DNA of 64,000 nucleotides from Neckera pumila (Eukaryota; Streptophyta; Bryopsida; Hypnales; Neckeraceae), in contig OZ018409.1 in NCBI GenBank assembly GCA_963969595.1, positions 7,826,520-7,890,519 of the forward strand, written 5' to 3'. This document shows, one piece after another, positions 24,949 through 35,856 of the stretch. The translations under genes were made by a program, and so were the position numbers. How positions within the stretch are numbered: position 1 is the stretch's first letter; each line of letters begins with the position of its first letter. A model generated the notes under the pieces. The model ran no database searches. It saw only the letters and a program-made list of their open reading frames with translations, and had not been told where the DNA came from.

Positions 24949-26221
24949 ACCATCAAATAAAATGAACAATACAGATATTCTTTAATTCCTACTGAGAGAT
25001 TTGCCTTGTATTTTTTTTCCTTCCATGTGCAATAAGGTAGTGAATTATTCCGTAATAATTAATGGAGTACAAATCTTCCATTTCAGACTAATTGCATCCC
25101 TATGGATTCAAATTTTTAATCAAATACTCAAGGTATAGAATAAGAATTACGACAATTTAAAACTAGTGGTGATTTTGTTCAACTCTATGTTTCATGAGAA
25201 ACAAAGGGGAATATATCCCTTTAAGATATCCCTTGCAAATTAAAATGAACATTAAATTTGAAAACCTTTGGAGCCTTTTGAATTAATTTGTGACCCAAAA
25301 TACACAAATTGAACAAATAAAGCAAGAAACTCAAAACGCAAACTGAGTAAGGCCATATTGAGTTTCAATGTTTATTTTGTATCAATCATTGGGAGGTTGG
25401 AAATTTGGAAGTACTTTGAATTCTTTCAAATCCTATTTGATCATGACAAATTGAAAAATATGATCATAAAAAAATACCAAATTATAGAAGATAACATATA
25501 TAGCTATAAAAAAAAATATCCCATCTCAAAATGAAGTATACAATATAATCAAATGAATTTTCAGTATGAATTTTCCCAAATTATCAAGTTTATTAAGTAA
25601 TCTCCCAAAATGTATTAGGACTATTAATAGAATCCATATACAAAAATTTAATTGAGACATAAGTAGACAAGATTTGTTATTTTTGGATGCCCTGCAGTGA
25701 AGTCTATAGATTGTGTGTAATTGTAGGCAGGCAATAATTGCCTTTTTTAGCTCATTGTCATTATGTGAAGTGTATAATGTCTTGAGATAGATTTGAACAA
25801 ATTCTCAGATAATTGAATCTCGTCAATAATGAAATGCTAGTAGTAGAAAAGGATAGTTGTGCATATGATATTAAACTTGGAAAATGTCACTGGTTCTTTA
25901 TCAGATTTGTAGCAATTTCAAAGTCTCTCTATAATTGCGAGAAGCATCACTCTGACAATTGATGAGATCATGATTCAATATAGTGGACAATATTGCCAAT
26001 TTAAACAATATATATAAATAAAGCCAAGAAAGCATGGAATCAAGATATAGGGGCTAGCGAATAGTAAATCTTGATATATATGGAACTTGAAAGTGTATCT
26101 AAGAAGTAAGGCCAATGTCACTAGAAGGAAAACGTGTCCACCACAACTGGCTAAAATTGTGCCAACGAAATGGTGCCATACTAAATTGTCTTGACACAAA
26201 AGACGGGCATGAGTTGAAATC
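24949..26221. other. A+T-rich spacer
   Basis: Nothing supported beyond A+T-rich sequence. Confidence 0.4.
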
Positions 26222-26789
26222 ACAGGTGGTGGGATATAGTTGTAGGACTACGCCCCTGATGGAACTACAGGACTGCAATATATTTCATTGTTTTATAGGT
26301 CTTGCATAGAATGTCCACAACAACGGTTTTAGGGTGGTGGGTGGTGGGTTATAGTCCACAAAAACTTTGAAAAATGTTGTCTAAATTGTGCCACAAAATG
26401 TTGTTTTAATAGAACTTGAAAAAGTTGTTCAAACTTTGTATTCTCTGTAGGACGTTAAATTGTCATTTTAGAAGTCTTCTCACTTTCCTTCAAAGGTGAT
26501 TCATTATTTTCATTTAGAATTGTAAAGACATCCTATCCTTATATACATGAGGGGTGGTAGGGGGTAAAACAACTCATATGGGATATGTAGTAGGAGCTTA
26601 GACACATGAAACATTAAAATAAGACACCCTAAACCCTAACCCGCCGCCCTAATCTTAAACCCACCGCCTAAAATCCTAAAACCACCATCATGTCCGTTCT
26701 ATGCATGACCAATAGAACAACGAAATTGTATTGCGGTCTTGCAGTTCCGTTGGGGGTGCAGTTCTACAACTACGCCCTACCACCTGCAG
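26222..26789. mobile_element. Fold-back element
   Basis: Imperfect inverted arms of about 125 bp: 26222-26345 and 26660-26789. Matching blocks are CAGGTGGTGGGATATAGTTG against CAACTACGCCCTACCACCTG, and TTGCATAGAATGTCC against GGACATGATGG-flanking GTTCTATGCA. About 315 bp separates the arms. No ORF. Confidence 0.55.
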
Positions 26790-27021
26790 TCTCAGCTTGA
26801 TACCATCGACCATATCAAAACATGGGCCCATTTCATTGGCAGGATTTAATGCCCTGCGAAGCGACCCATTACCGCTACCTTTTCAATTCCACCCTTATGT
26901 ATGCGTGGTGTACATTTCCCCTCTGAAATGTACCAAATAGACAAGGTGGAATTGAGAAGCTAGCAACACTAATGTGCTAGTTGATTCATATTATGCAATG
27001 TGCGGGTTTTCACTCTGGTTT

Positions 27022-27250
27022 TTAATCCCTAAACATCTCAATCCTTTTTTGAATTTTTGCACATTTTTGCTTATATTTTTGTACAGAAACATCATTTACG
27101 GGAATTTCATGAATTTGGTCATCAAGGAAGGTTCCCTTTTTTAGATTCAAGGATTACATTGGATGAATGAGAACTTAGTTGGACAAAACAGTGCCTCGAA
27201 GGCATTTCTTCATTGTCCAAGATATGGACGTCGGAGCGCTTCAGGGTTAA
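27022..27250. mobile_element. Small TTAA element
   Basis: TTAATCCCTAAACATC on the left and GCGCTTCAGGGTTAA on the right give TTAA-CCC...GGG-TTAA ends at 229 bp. The interior does not match the A or B copies clearly. Confidence 0.4.
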
Positions 27251-27291
27251 TGGCATCCCTGGGTGTTAATGACCACAACATAGTAGAATAC

Positions 27292-27815
27292 TACACTGAA
27301 CTAATGATGGTAAATAGTGTTACCTACACTAATTGTTTTTAAAATGTTATAACTTCTTATTCTTCATGAATATTTTTTACCAAGAGCATAGGTATTGATA
27401 TGTTGCAAAGTTGTGGTTCTCAATGAATGTCGTTGGTATAAATTTTCATCAAGAATAATAATTTATGGCATTTTGAAAACAAGTAGTGTGGGTAACACTA
27501 AATACCCATTAGGAAAAATTTCAACCCTCCAGAAGGCCGCTAAGGAATTGATATACGGGACCCCTTTGGTGCTATTTCAGAATGAAAAAAAAAAAAAAAA
27601 ATTTGAAAAGAAATATTAAAAAATAAATAAAAATATTAAAAAAAATAAAAAAATAAAAAAATCTGACATGGCACTACTAGTGCCACATCAACACCCAATT
27701 TTTAAATATTAAAAAATAATTTTTTATTTTGTTTTTTTTCCATAATTGCACCGGGCGGGTGCCAAACTCGCGGCCTTCTGGAGGGCTGAAATTTTTCCTA
27801 ATGATCATTAGTGTA
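27292..27815. mobile_element. TACACTAATGATGG-ended MITE, split by a CATTAG element
   Basis: The left end TACACTGAACTAATGATGG leads to TAGTGTTACC. The right end, read inward with the insertion removed, is TACACTAATGATGG to TAGTGTTACCC. The two arms align almost throughout. ACACTAAAT-type motifs resemble the CACTA MITE at 10523. Confidence 0.55.
27507..27803. mobile_element. CATTAG-family MITE with ~34-bp terminal repeats
   Basis: Left CATTAGGAAAAATTTCAACC and right (inward) CATTAGGAAAAATTTCAGCC; the repeats continue through CTCCAGAAGGCCGC with a single mismatch. The centre is a long A/T tract with TGACATGGCACTACTAGTGCC. It is inserted in the MITE at 27292-27815. Confidence 0.7.
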
Positions 27816-27861
27816 CTCATAACTTATCACATCTGCAGAATTCTCCCGAGTGCTGGCTTCT

Positions 27862-28158
27862 TGCAAGGCAGGATGTTAAATCCTGCATTTGAACTGGGAC
27901 CCGCAGGGTGAAAACGCAAGAATTTTACTCCCCAAAAAAATGCAAGAATTTTTTTTATTTTTCACGTATTATTTTTTTTTTGAATTTTGATTTCATATTT
28001 GCAATCAAAGGCCCCAAATTAGCTAGGAGAGGTTAACATCTAACCCTAGACACGGCTCAAAATAGGGGCAAGATTTTTCTTTTACCCCCATCAATTTCTG
28101 CGTTTTCACCCTGCGGGTACCAGTTTGAATGCAGGATTTAACGTGTTTCTCTTGCAAG
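27862..28158. repeat. Inverted repeat, ~62-bp arms
   Basis: 27862-27926 (AGGATGTTAAATCCTGCATT, then GACCCGCAGGGTGAAAACGC) is the inverse of 28096-28158 (GCGTTTTCACCCTGCGGGTA, GCAGGATTTAACGTG). About 170 bp lie between. Probably a fold-back element. Confidence 0.6.
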
Positions 28159-28718
28159 TGGTGAAAATTGGAAATTTCAAGCGTTGAACAAAGTCTCATG
28201 GGTGGTAATATTGTGACTGGTTCCGGTCCCATGTACCCAGGCCTGACAATGAGAACCTTCCTCAGCAGCAAGCCATCTGTTGAAAGTAAGTTAAGCCAGT
28301 CCATACTCATCCCTTCGTATATGAAAGGGACATTCCCCCCCACTGGCCTTGCCATTATTTATTCAGCATTCAGTCATCTTCAAATGAAGTTGAAAAACAA
28401 TCCAATGTTGGCAGACTGGCTGGATTCTCCAGCGCTTGCACCGTAATAACACCAGTATTCCATACCTTGACCAGTGCCAGTGACCCTTCTCAATCCACAT
28501 AATTGCACTAACTGAACTATGGTCGGCCCTTTCGATCTCCCACTCCACCACAACAACTTGACAAACAAACCTCCTCGAAGAGAGACACAAAAGTCGTATT
28601 TACCATAGTGGGGCAGAAACCCATTCTCAAGGAGGAATTCAAATTATCCACGTGCCACGCAATCGATGCTTTTGTGAAAGGCACCACCCATGCAATTGAA
28701 GGACACCTCTGGCTGGAA

Positions 28719-29045
28719 CTACACAAAATAGTGAAATTATGTATTAGATAACCGATGAGCCACGGTAGCGGCGAGTAGGTTATCGGACATAATCGGTTGT
28801 TCACTTGAAACGGCCCTCTAAGACCCCCGAATATCATCTAATGAGAAGTATTCACTGCTTTTGTACAATGACGTGTTCATTTCAGAGCCATGTGTATGGC
28901 ATAGATTTGTACATTAGTTCAAGGCTTGGTTTAGAGAGTGGCATGCACCTCCATGTGGAACAAGCATTGATCCGGCCATGAGGTATTTTATCTCAGACAA
29001 GGCAACCTAATTGACAAGGCAACCTAATTTCACTATTTAGTGTAG
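28719..29045. mobile_element. CTACACAAAATAGTG-ended MITE, second copy
   Basis: The ends CTACACAAAATAGTGAAATTA and TAATTTCACTATTTAGTGTAG match those of 40437-40687, and the body matches that copy inverted (TATTCACTGCTTTTGTACAA, GAGCCATGTGTATGG). Bases 28742-28843 are foreign: TATTAGATAACC to ATATCATCTAATG, a remnant of a CATTAG element. Confidence 0.65.
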
Positions 29046-29051
29046 ACAAAC

Positions 29052-29347
29052 CATTAGATGAGATTCAGGGGTCTTGGAGGGCTCCGAGTTCCCCTGCTGT
29101 TTGCTGCGTTCCCAGACTACGGGAACACAGCAGCAGCAACAGGCTGACGTGGCATAGCGACTATCACGTCATTTTTTGAAAAAAAAAAAAAAAAATTTTT
29201 TTTGCTTAAAATGATATTTTGGTAATTTTTTTTTTTTTAATTTTTTTTTAATTTTTTTGACACACCCGTATCGACGTTCATTGAATCTGGGCAGATCAGG
29301 GAACGGGCCTGAAACGACCTTCCAAGACCCCCAAATATCATCTAATG
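29052..29347. mobile_element. CATTAG-family MITE
   Basis: Left CATTAGATGAGATTCAGGGG followed by TCTTGGAGGGC; right (inward) CATTAGATGATATTTGGGGG followed by TCTTGGAAGG. Inside are a GTTCCC...GGGAAC hairpin and GCTGACGTGGCATAGCG, then a poly-A/T centre. It sits six bases from the preceding MITE. Confidence 0.65.
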
Positions 29348-29954
29348 CTGCCCTTTTTCTAGATGGATGAATTCTCCATGGAGACTACAGGCATTTTTTA
29401 CAGCTTGGTGTAGCACCGGCAGTGGGATTTTATTCAGTGCAAAGCGAGTCAGAAATCACAGAATGTCTAGTGTGGTGGTGTGACGCCCTGTTTGGTTCTA
29501 CAGCTATCAAAACAGTCATGAAAAAAAAATGACTTTGACCAGCCTCAGGCAAGGAACTGCCTAGTAGCTGTGGAACCTGTTTTTCATCCTGCAATTAATG
29601 GATTCAGTACCGTAATTACTAATTAGTTCTCATAAAAAAGAAGAAAAAAATAAAAAAATGCGAAATGGCAAGTCACAGCCAGGATTTTATTTGTGGTGAT
29701 TTTTTTGGTAGAGTCAGTGGCGATCTTAATAAAAAAGTGGATTGATGGATGAAATTGCTAAGAATTATGAATGGAGTGAAAGAGCTAAGTATTGCACAAT
29801 TAAATTCCTGAATAAGATGAAATAGTTGCATTTGGATGAATAAATGATTTTTCATCCTCAGGCAACATTTATCATCCCAGAGTACACTGATTTGTCCTGC
29901 TAGCGAGGGTGAAAAGTGGTATCACCTCAGTAATCACACGCACTAATAGCATGA

Positions 29955-30044
29955 GGGCAAATCAGTGTAACTTCTGTCATTGAATCAGACTCACTAACAA
30001 GGCAAATCACTGGAACTTCTGTCATTGTGTCACACTCACTAACA
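29955..30044. repeat. 45-bp tandem duplication
   Basis: Two 45-bp units in tandem (29955-29999 and 30000-30044), both with AACTTCTGTCATTG and ACTCACTAACA, differing at a handful of sites. Confidence 0.75.
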
Positions 30045-30302
30045 GGGAAAGGATCGTAACTTCAGTTATATCACTTCTCCACCCAAAATAAAACGCTATA
30101 GAGTAGAAGCACCTATAAACAACAATTTAAGCAATTTCACATACTTTGAATTGGAATCATCACATTGACCATGGAAATTTGTAAGAAAAAAATTACACTT
30201 TTCTTGAATTTGTTTGAATATACTACGAATTTTTGAAGTTAATCTTTATGATGGATCCAAAATCATTTTTTGCATTCATCCATACACGAATATATTTCAA
30301 GA

Positions 30303-30477
30303 CAGGCTGTTTGTTTTGTTTGTTATGTTGAAAGCTCCTAGATTGTGCGTCCTCCAATTGCATGCTTGGTACCGTGGGAAAGCCCTCGGCGAGGAGGGAT
30401 GCATGGGCTTTGTTTCTCGGCCTTCCGACCAATGGTGTGAAAGCTACTGAATTTCAAAGTTTTAATAAATCAAAAAA
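30303..30477. repeat. Dispersed repeat shared with 21825-22005
   Basis: See 21825-22005. This copy has TTGGTACCGTGGGAAAGCCC and GATGCATGGGCTTTGTTTC. Confidence 0.6.
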
Positions 30478-30599
30478 TCTAGAGAAAATGAGTTTAACTT
30501 TAATATTGAATGTGGCAACGGCACAGTGAAATATACACATTGGACTACTTGTATCTACATATTTGAAGATGGTTTCGGGGTGCTTGGTTAGAAATGGGT

Positions 30600-31789
30600 G
30601 CCTGTACCTTACACTAGGGACCTTGAAAATTGAAAATAAACTCCTTGCCCACAGTAAAGCCAGTGTGAACGGATTCTTACCGGAACCCCACCCCAGAACG
30701 GCGGATGTGACGAGCAGCAGAGTAACCGACCAAGGGTTGTACAATCGTCGAGGCACCGGTCACCCCGGTATCCACCGGCCCATCCGGTCACCCTCTTCGT
30801 CTTCCTCCAGACGCGTGCATTTCGGCACTGGACGCGTTAATTTGGAACGCCAGGGTGAATTCGGACAGGAAGGCTCAAGCGAGCGACCGAGCGAACGCAG
30901 CTAGCAGTGCCGGGGTCCACCGACAGGGAGGCTGCCTTTCCGTTTCAAAGGTCCAAGCTCCTGTAGCTAGTTTCACCTGGATCAATATTCCTAACAGTGT
31001 TCATGACCGTCAGTCTACCATGCCATAGATAGGCGTCCCTGCCATTGTTTCTATTAGACCAGACTGCGGTGTGGTGCTTGCTAGCTAGCAAGCTGCAACT
31101 CGATCTCCTCTTCGTCGAACGAAAGTGGCAAGAATCTGGGAACTGACCTCTAATCGAAGCCGTGTCAGTGCTGAAAGTTGGTTGTTGCGCGCGGTTCCTC
31201 GAGCGGTCGTTGAATTGGGGTCTGCAAGCAGATTATTTTCGTCCTACACGAACCCTGTCTAGCTAAAAATTAGATTTCTTTTGTTTTTGCATTGTAGCTA
31301 AGAGATCGAGTTCTAAATAACTCTAGAGACGAAGCAACTGCAAATTGTGTAGCTAGTGAATTTTTCTTGTCAAACTCACGTCGTTGATTCTGCGAAATTT
31401 CGAGTGAGAACATTTAGGCTGAGGAGAAGCTCCATCGCGGACTGGAATCTGCTAGTTGAAGCAACAAGCTGCTGCAGTAAACTTGAGTGGTAAACCTGGC
31501 GATAGAATTTAATTACATTGTTTCGCTGCCGAAAATGAGCTTACCTTTGACCACAGTGTAGACACCGTCAAGCGAATCGCCGTAGAATGCATGCTAGTGC
31601 CACGTTTCCGGTCTCTTTGCGATTTAAAGTCGTCGGTCACTGGACTCGAACAACAGAGACGTTAGAGAGTCCGTCAACACCCAACCGTGTTATAGTTGAA
31701 AAGACTGGCGAAAATTGCTTCCAAGGGTTTCAGCCACACTCGTAATCTGTGAGTGTAATCGAGGTCACACGGACAACATCAGAGTAGGA
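30600..31789 (+). promoter_or_regulatory. WRKY upstream and 5' leader region
   Basis: G+C content rises over the 1.2 kb before the WRKY start codon, and no other gene is visible. A W-box TTGACC is at 31547-31552, so WRKY auto- or cross-regulation is possible. A nine-codon upstream ORF (31535-31561, MSLPLTTV) would lie in the leader if transcription starts further upstream. A perfect 18-bp palindrome GCTTGCTAGCTAGCAAGC is at 31077-31094. The transcription start is not evident. Confidence 0.4.
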
Positions 31790-34392
31790 ATGGCAGGGCC
31801 AACTCGACCACAGGGAGATAGTGCCAAGGAGGTCCCCGAAGTCGACTACATTCAAAGGATAATGCGTTCGCTGACGGATTCATCGACATCGCCTGCCCAG
31901 TCGGCAGATCAGGACTCAGGAATGGGCTCTAGCTCCTACAACTTCATCGATTCTTACAGTCGCATTCCTGACAGTGGTCCCGGGCTGAATTCATGGGGTT
32001 TCTTCCCACAGCTGCCGGAGCTTCAAGGCCTCGTTACGGCGTCATCCGAGCCCGGCAGCCGGCGTAATCCCAACAAAGACTTCAGCCCCATCCAACGCGA
32101 GATTCTGGCAGATTTTCCATGGCTGAACGGTGAGCTCACGGCCTCCACATCGGTCGTGTCAAAGGAGGAATCCGACGCTTGCACATCCGTAGAAACGCTG
32201 GAACCGTCCACTGGTCAAGTCGGGTGGGCCCAATCGATGCTTGAGCTTCATGCCTTCGAGAATTCGACCAGCAGATCGGAGGAAGTGCAGCTAGTGTCGA
32301 CCAGGCAACAGCAGTACTCGCCAGTTAGATTTGTAGATCAGGCGCTGTCGACTTCGCTGGCACCAGCTGGTACGCCGTTCAATTCGGAGTCGCTGTCATC
32401 GTCGCTTAGCGATGGTGAGGCCGAGCTCAAGGAAAGGGCACGGAAAGGTAGCGAGTCGGGTACTGAGGCAGCCGGCACGTCTGCTCAGAGTGGGAAACGG
32501 AAGAGGCCTGAGGAGGAGGATGGAGAAGATGCTCCAAGTGACAACCAGGAAACGTCGAAGAAGCGAATGTAAGCAAATAAAATTAAAGCGATTGAAATAC
32601 AATGTAATTTGAACTTCGGATGCTTTCAGCCATTGCTTGCAATTTTGTGTATTCTTTTTTTATTAGTTTTGTGTTGAGAGCAGAAATCGGCCACGGAAGA
32701 AAGCAGGAGTGAAGAGGGTGCGAGAGCCCCGCTATGCGATTAAGACCAGGACTGACACCGAAGTCATGGACGATGGTTACAAATGGCGCAAGTATGGACA
32801 GAAGGTCGTAAAGAACAGCCCTCATCCCAGGTACAATTCTGCCCCAGTAATGCAGTAACATTATGAGTCCATTTTGCATTGTCAGATGACGGTATAATTC
32901 CACAAACTTGGCACTTTAATGTTTAAACCGGACAGTCTGAAATCTATATCAGTCCTAGACTTTAGAGGTAGACTTTAGAGCTAAAGAAGGAAATGAACAG
33001 AAAAATGGCGTATGCAATACCGCCATTTTAACGAAATTTCCCACCGTCGTCGTAGTGTGAGTGACCACGTTTCAGAAAGCTTGATAAATATTGCACAGAA
33101 GGTACCCAGAATGCATGTACCCCCCTGCACGTTGTCAAGTCTCATTCAATAGCCAGCTTCTAGATCCAGGCATGCAAATTTAAGAGCACGTTCTGAATCC
33201 TGAGATGATCTTTCAGGACAGTTGCAAGGCAAATTCGTGAATCTTTCACAGTTCTCACCTTTCAAAGTGACTGGCATCAATTGTGACAACCTGTACTTAG
33301 AAAGGGAACATGAATTTAATACGCGGAGAGCATATCGCAGGTAGCTGATATTTCTTTAAAATGGCGGTATTCCACAAAAGCCACCTTTATGTTCACGTTT
33401 CACGTTTAGACCGTGCGATCTGAAATCTATACCGGTCCTAGAAATGAATGGAAAAATGGAGTATGAAATACCGCCATTTTAACGAAATTTCCCATAGGCG
33501 TATATTCTACGGGTGCTGCTTATACTTTCCCTTAAGTACGAAGTTACCAACAGTTCGTCAAATGAGCTCGTGGGTTTCGAGACTCAGAGAAAGATTCACA
33601 GGACAAATAACAGTTAGTACCTTTATGTCGTAGGATGCTATTTAGGGAAAATCTGTTAATGGTAATTGCCTGGCGCAGGTTCCACATCTTCTTTTTTTCG
33701 TTCTGACATGCACCCTCCGCAGAAATTACTATCGATGCACAACAACAAACTGTCCCGTGCGCAAGCGAGTGGAGCGCTGCTTCGATGACCCGGGTCTAGT
33801 GGTGACCACCTACGAAGGCACCCATACGCACGAGTCCCCGAGTTTCCTGCGAGGACCTCCCGGATACCCCGGTGGGTTACAAGGTTTGCTGGCGACTCTC
33901 AGCCACCATTACAACCTGGCTGGGAACACCCCGTTACCACCCTCTAATGCGTTCCCCATGTCCAACTCAGATCCTTACCGGTCGTCACCAATGTGGTTAG
34001 CCCAGCCACCGATTCACGAGAATTTGAAACTGCTCCGGGCGCATGAGCAGCTCCTGAGACAGCAGAAGCAGGAGGCCGCTTGGGCTTCCTCTATCAAGAA
34101 CGAGCCAGGTAATTTCCAGTTTCCGGGGCAGGGACCTAGATTTTCCGGTGTGAGTTCGCTGTCGGATTTAAGCTATGACACGAGAATGAGCTCACTTGCT
34201 AATGCTTCGATGCCGGAGCAACTAGGGAATCGCCAAATTAATCCCTTAGAGTACAGTTCCTTGATTAGCAATGGACCATTCAGCTCGGTGGTAGGATTGC
34301 CGGACCGGTCAGCGGCAGCTTCTAGTGATAGTGGCCTTCTGGAGGACATGTTTAGACGCACAATTGCAAATCCTTCCAGTTCTAGAGCTTGA
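31790..34392 (+). CDS. WRKY transcription factor, group IIc-like
   Basis: Three exons: 31790-32568, 32684-32830 (or from 32681, a NAGNAG-type acceptor) and 33723-34392, giving 531 (or 532) residues. The ATG at 31790 ([10 protein letters not shown]) is the first in frame. Residues 1-240 are Ser/Pro/acid-rich and unstructured. A basic cluster ([10 protein letters not shown], then SKKR and NRPRKK, about 238-266) is a likely nuclear signal. The single WRKY domain has [18 protein letters not shown] at 294-300 and a zinc finger C314-x4-C319-x23-H343-x-H345. The second intron splits the Arg codon in HPR, the conserved 'R-type' intron of most WRKY groups. VKNSPHPR and [11 protein letters not shown] resemble group IIc (WRKY28/71-like) proteins. 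The factor would bind W-boxes (TTGACY) in the nucleus. Residues after 350 contain a Q-rich helix (LLRQQKQEA). The target genes cannot be known from here. Confidence 0.9.
32888..33043. mobile_element. Small MITE copy 1 in WRKY intron 2
   Basis: It begins with a decayed ATGACGGTATAATTCC and ends AATACCGCCATTTTAACG plus AAATTTCCCA. The 28 bases at 33016-33043 are identical to 33467-33494. Confidence 0.55.
33357..33494. mobile_element. Small MITE copy 2 in WRKY intron 2
   Basis: TAAAATGGCGGTATT (33357-33371) is the exact reverse complement of AATACCGCCATTTTA (33467-33481), so the copy can fold. The body (CGTTTAGACC, TCTGAAATCTATACCGGTCC) parallels copy 1. Confidence 0.55.
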
Positions 34393-34424
34393 CCATATCC
34401 ACTGTAAATTTCTTCTTTGCAAAC

Positions 34425-34747
34425 CATTACAGAAAATCTGGACTCTCCAGAGGGCTGTTTGGGAGAGTCCAGATTTTCGGCGGGAGTGCAAATACAGGGT
34501 TAAAAAATAAAAAAATAAAAAAATTTAAATTTAAATTTAAATTTAAATTTTTTTTTATTTTTTTTATTTTTTTTTGAAATTTTTTTTATTTTTTTTTAAT
34601 CGGCAGTCCGACGGCAGTCCGACGGGGCACCTTGTCTGACTGCTCATCTTACACTGACTGTTGCAGCTTTTCGGCTAATTTTTTCTCTAATTGCACATTG
34701 GCACGCACCCCAACCAGCCCTGTAGTGAGTCCAGATTTTCTCTAATG
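34425..34747. mobile_element. CATTAG-family MITE just after the WRKY stop
   Basis: Left CATTACAGAAAATCTGGACTC, right (inward) CATTAGAGAAAATCTGGACTC. A perfect 17-bp-arm hairpin (34432-34448 with 34467-34483, GAAAATCTGGACTCTCC and its complement) is at the left end. (AAATTT)n and poly-T fill the centre. It starts 33 bases after the stop codon, so the WRKY transcript may end inside it. Confidence 0.65.
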
Positions 34748-34923
34748 CGACATTGTGTAAAGTAAACTTGCCAATCATCGCACAGACAAAATTCAAATCC
34801 TTTTCCACAATATTATAAAAACTTGCAAGCTCTAAAACTTGGCATGATTATTAAATGCTATGTTAAGATTCACATTCGAGAAATAGAGCGCAAAAAGGTT
34901 TCCTCTTGCAAATTTCATTCCAA

Positions 34924-35694
34924 GGTGAAAGTACACTATGCCCCCCTAAAAAGAACATCAGAAAAGTACTTTTGGGGGATGTATTTAAATAAAAGTACTT
35001 TTTTGAAACAAACAAAAAGATTATTTTGACTTTTTATTTGATAACAATTGTAAGTAATCTTGTGGAGAAGGTGTTTTACCACATTCTAACCCAATTTAGT
35101 GTTTCAACCATCTTTTATTCAATACTTTACAGACAAGAAAAGTACATCATTTTTGCAAAAAAAGTTCAAAGTACTTTGAAAAGGCACAATAGTTTGTACA
35201 ATGGTAGTGTAATTTCTATACAAGGGGATTCAAGGTGATAGTAAGACCATAATTGCAATATCTACTGGAATTTGGAAGTCAAATGGGTAATAATCTTTGG
35301 CCGAGGAAAAAAGACTAAAAAAACATTATTTTGGTTGATGTTTGATGAATAAAGCACTACATATGCATATTGCGGAATGGCTAGTGCTTAAATCTCCAAA
35401 ATTCTGAATATTTTTATGACTTTTTTTTTTGCCTCTATTTGTGAAAAAGTATTTATGATACATTTGGTTTTAAATTTTCAGCATTATTCCCATTTAACAT
35501 TTTCAAATTCCATTAATCCTGGTCTCCAAGTATGTTGATTTGTATAGGTAAGATTCTACAATCATTGACTTAAAGTTTCTTCATGTTATATAGTATTTCC
35601 ACTAAAGTACTTTGAGTACTTTGAGGAGTAAATGTATACTCAAAAGTACTCCTAATTTTTGCCGAAATCGTACCTAGTGTAGTGTACTTTCACC
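34924..35694. mobile_element. GGTGAAAGTACACTA-ended element
   Basis: GGTGAAAGTACACTA at the left and TAGTGTACTTTCACC at the right form about 15-bp terminal repeats of a 771-bp element. Palindromic AAAGTACTTT-type motifs recur near both ends (for example 34965, 34995, 35168, 35605). No ORF is conserved, and no clear target duplication is seen. Confidence 0.5.
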
Positions 35695-35748
35695 CTCCAA
35701 CTTAAAGGTAACAAGGCTAAAGTCTTGTCAAAAAAAGCTTACATCCCT

Positions 35749-35856
35749 TCACCGCACAATGTGTGGTGACTGTTTGATGACATACAAACAGTGTGTGGTA
35801 ACTGTGTGATGATTGACAATTCTTGTTTGGTGATTGAAATAGTCATTGTGCGGTGA
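35749..35856. mobile_element. 108-bp MITE-like inverted element
   Basis: TCACCGCACAATG and CATTGTGCGGTGA are exact inverted ends (13 bp). The body repeats GTGTGGTGACTG/GTGTGGTAACTG. Confidence 0.55.

Noticed and set aside
26618..26660. CCCTAAACCCTAACCC-like patch as a telomeric insertion
   Set aside because: Too short and irregular, and it adjoins an arm of the fold-back element at 26222-26789, which may explain it.
28023..28446. ORFs on both strands between the inverted repeat at 27862 and the MITE at 28719
   Set aside because: No recognisable domain, and part is the arm of the inverted repeat.
31715..31789. N-terminal extension of the WRKY frame from 31715
   Set aside because: It begins at TTG, not ATG. 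The first in-frame ATG is 31790.
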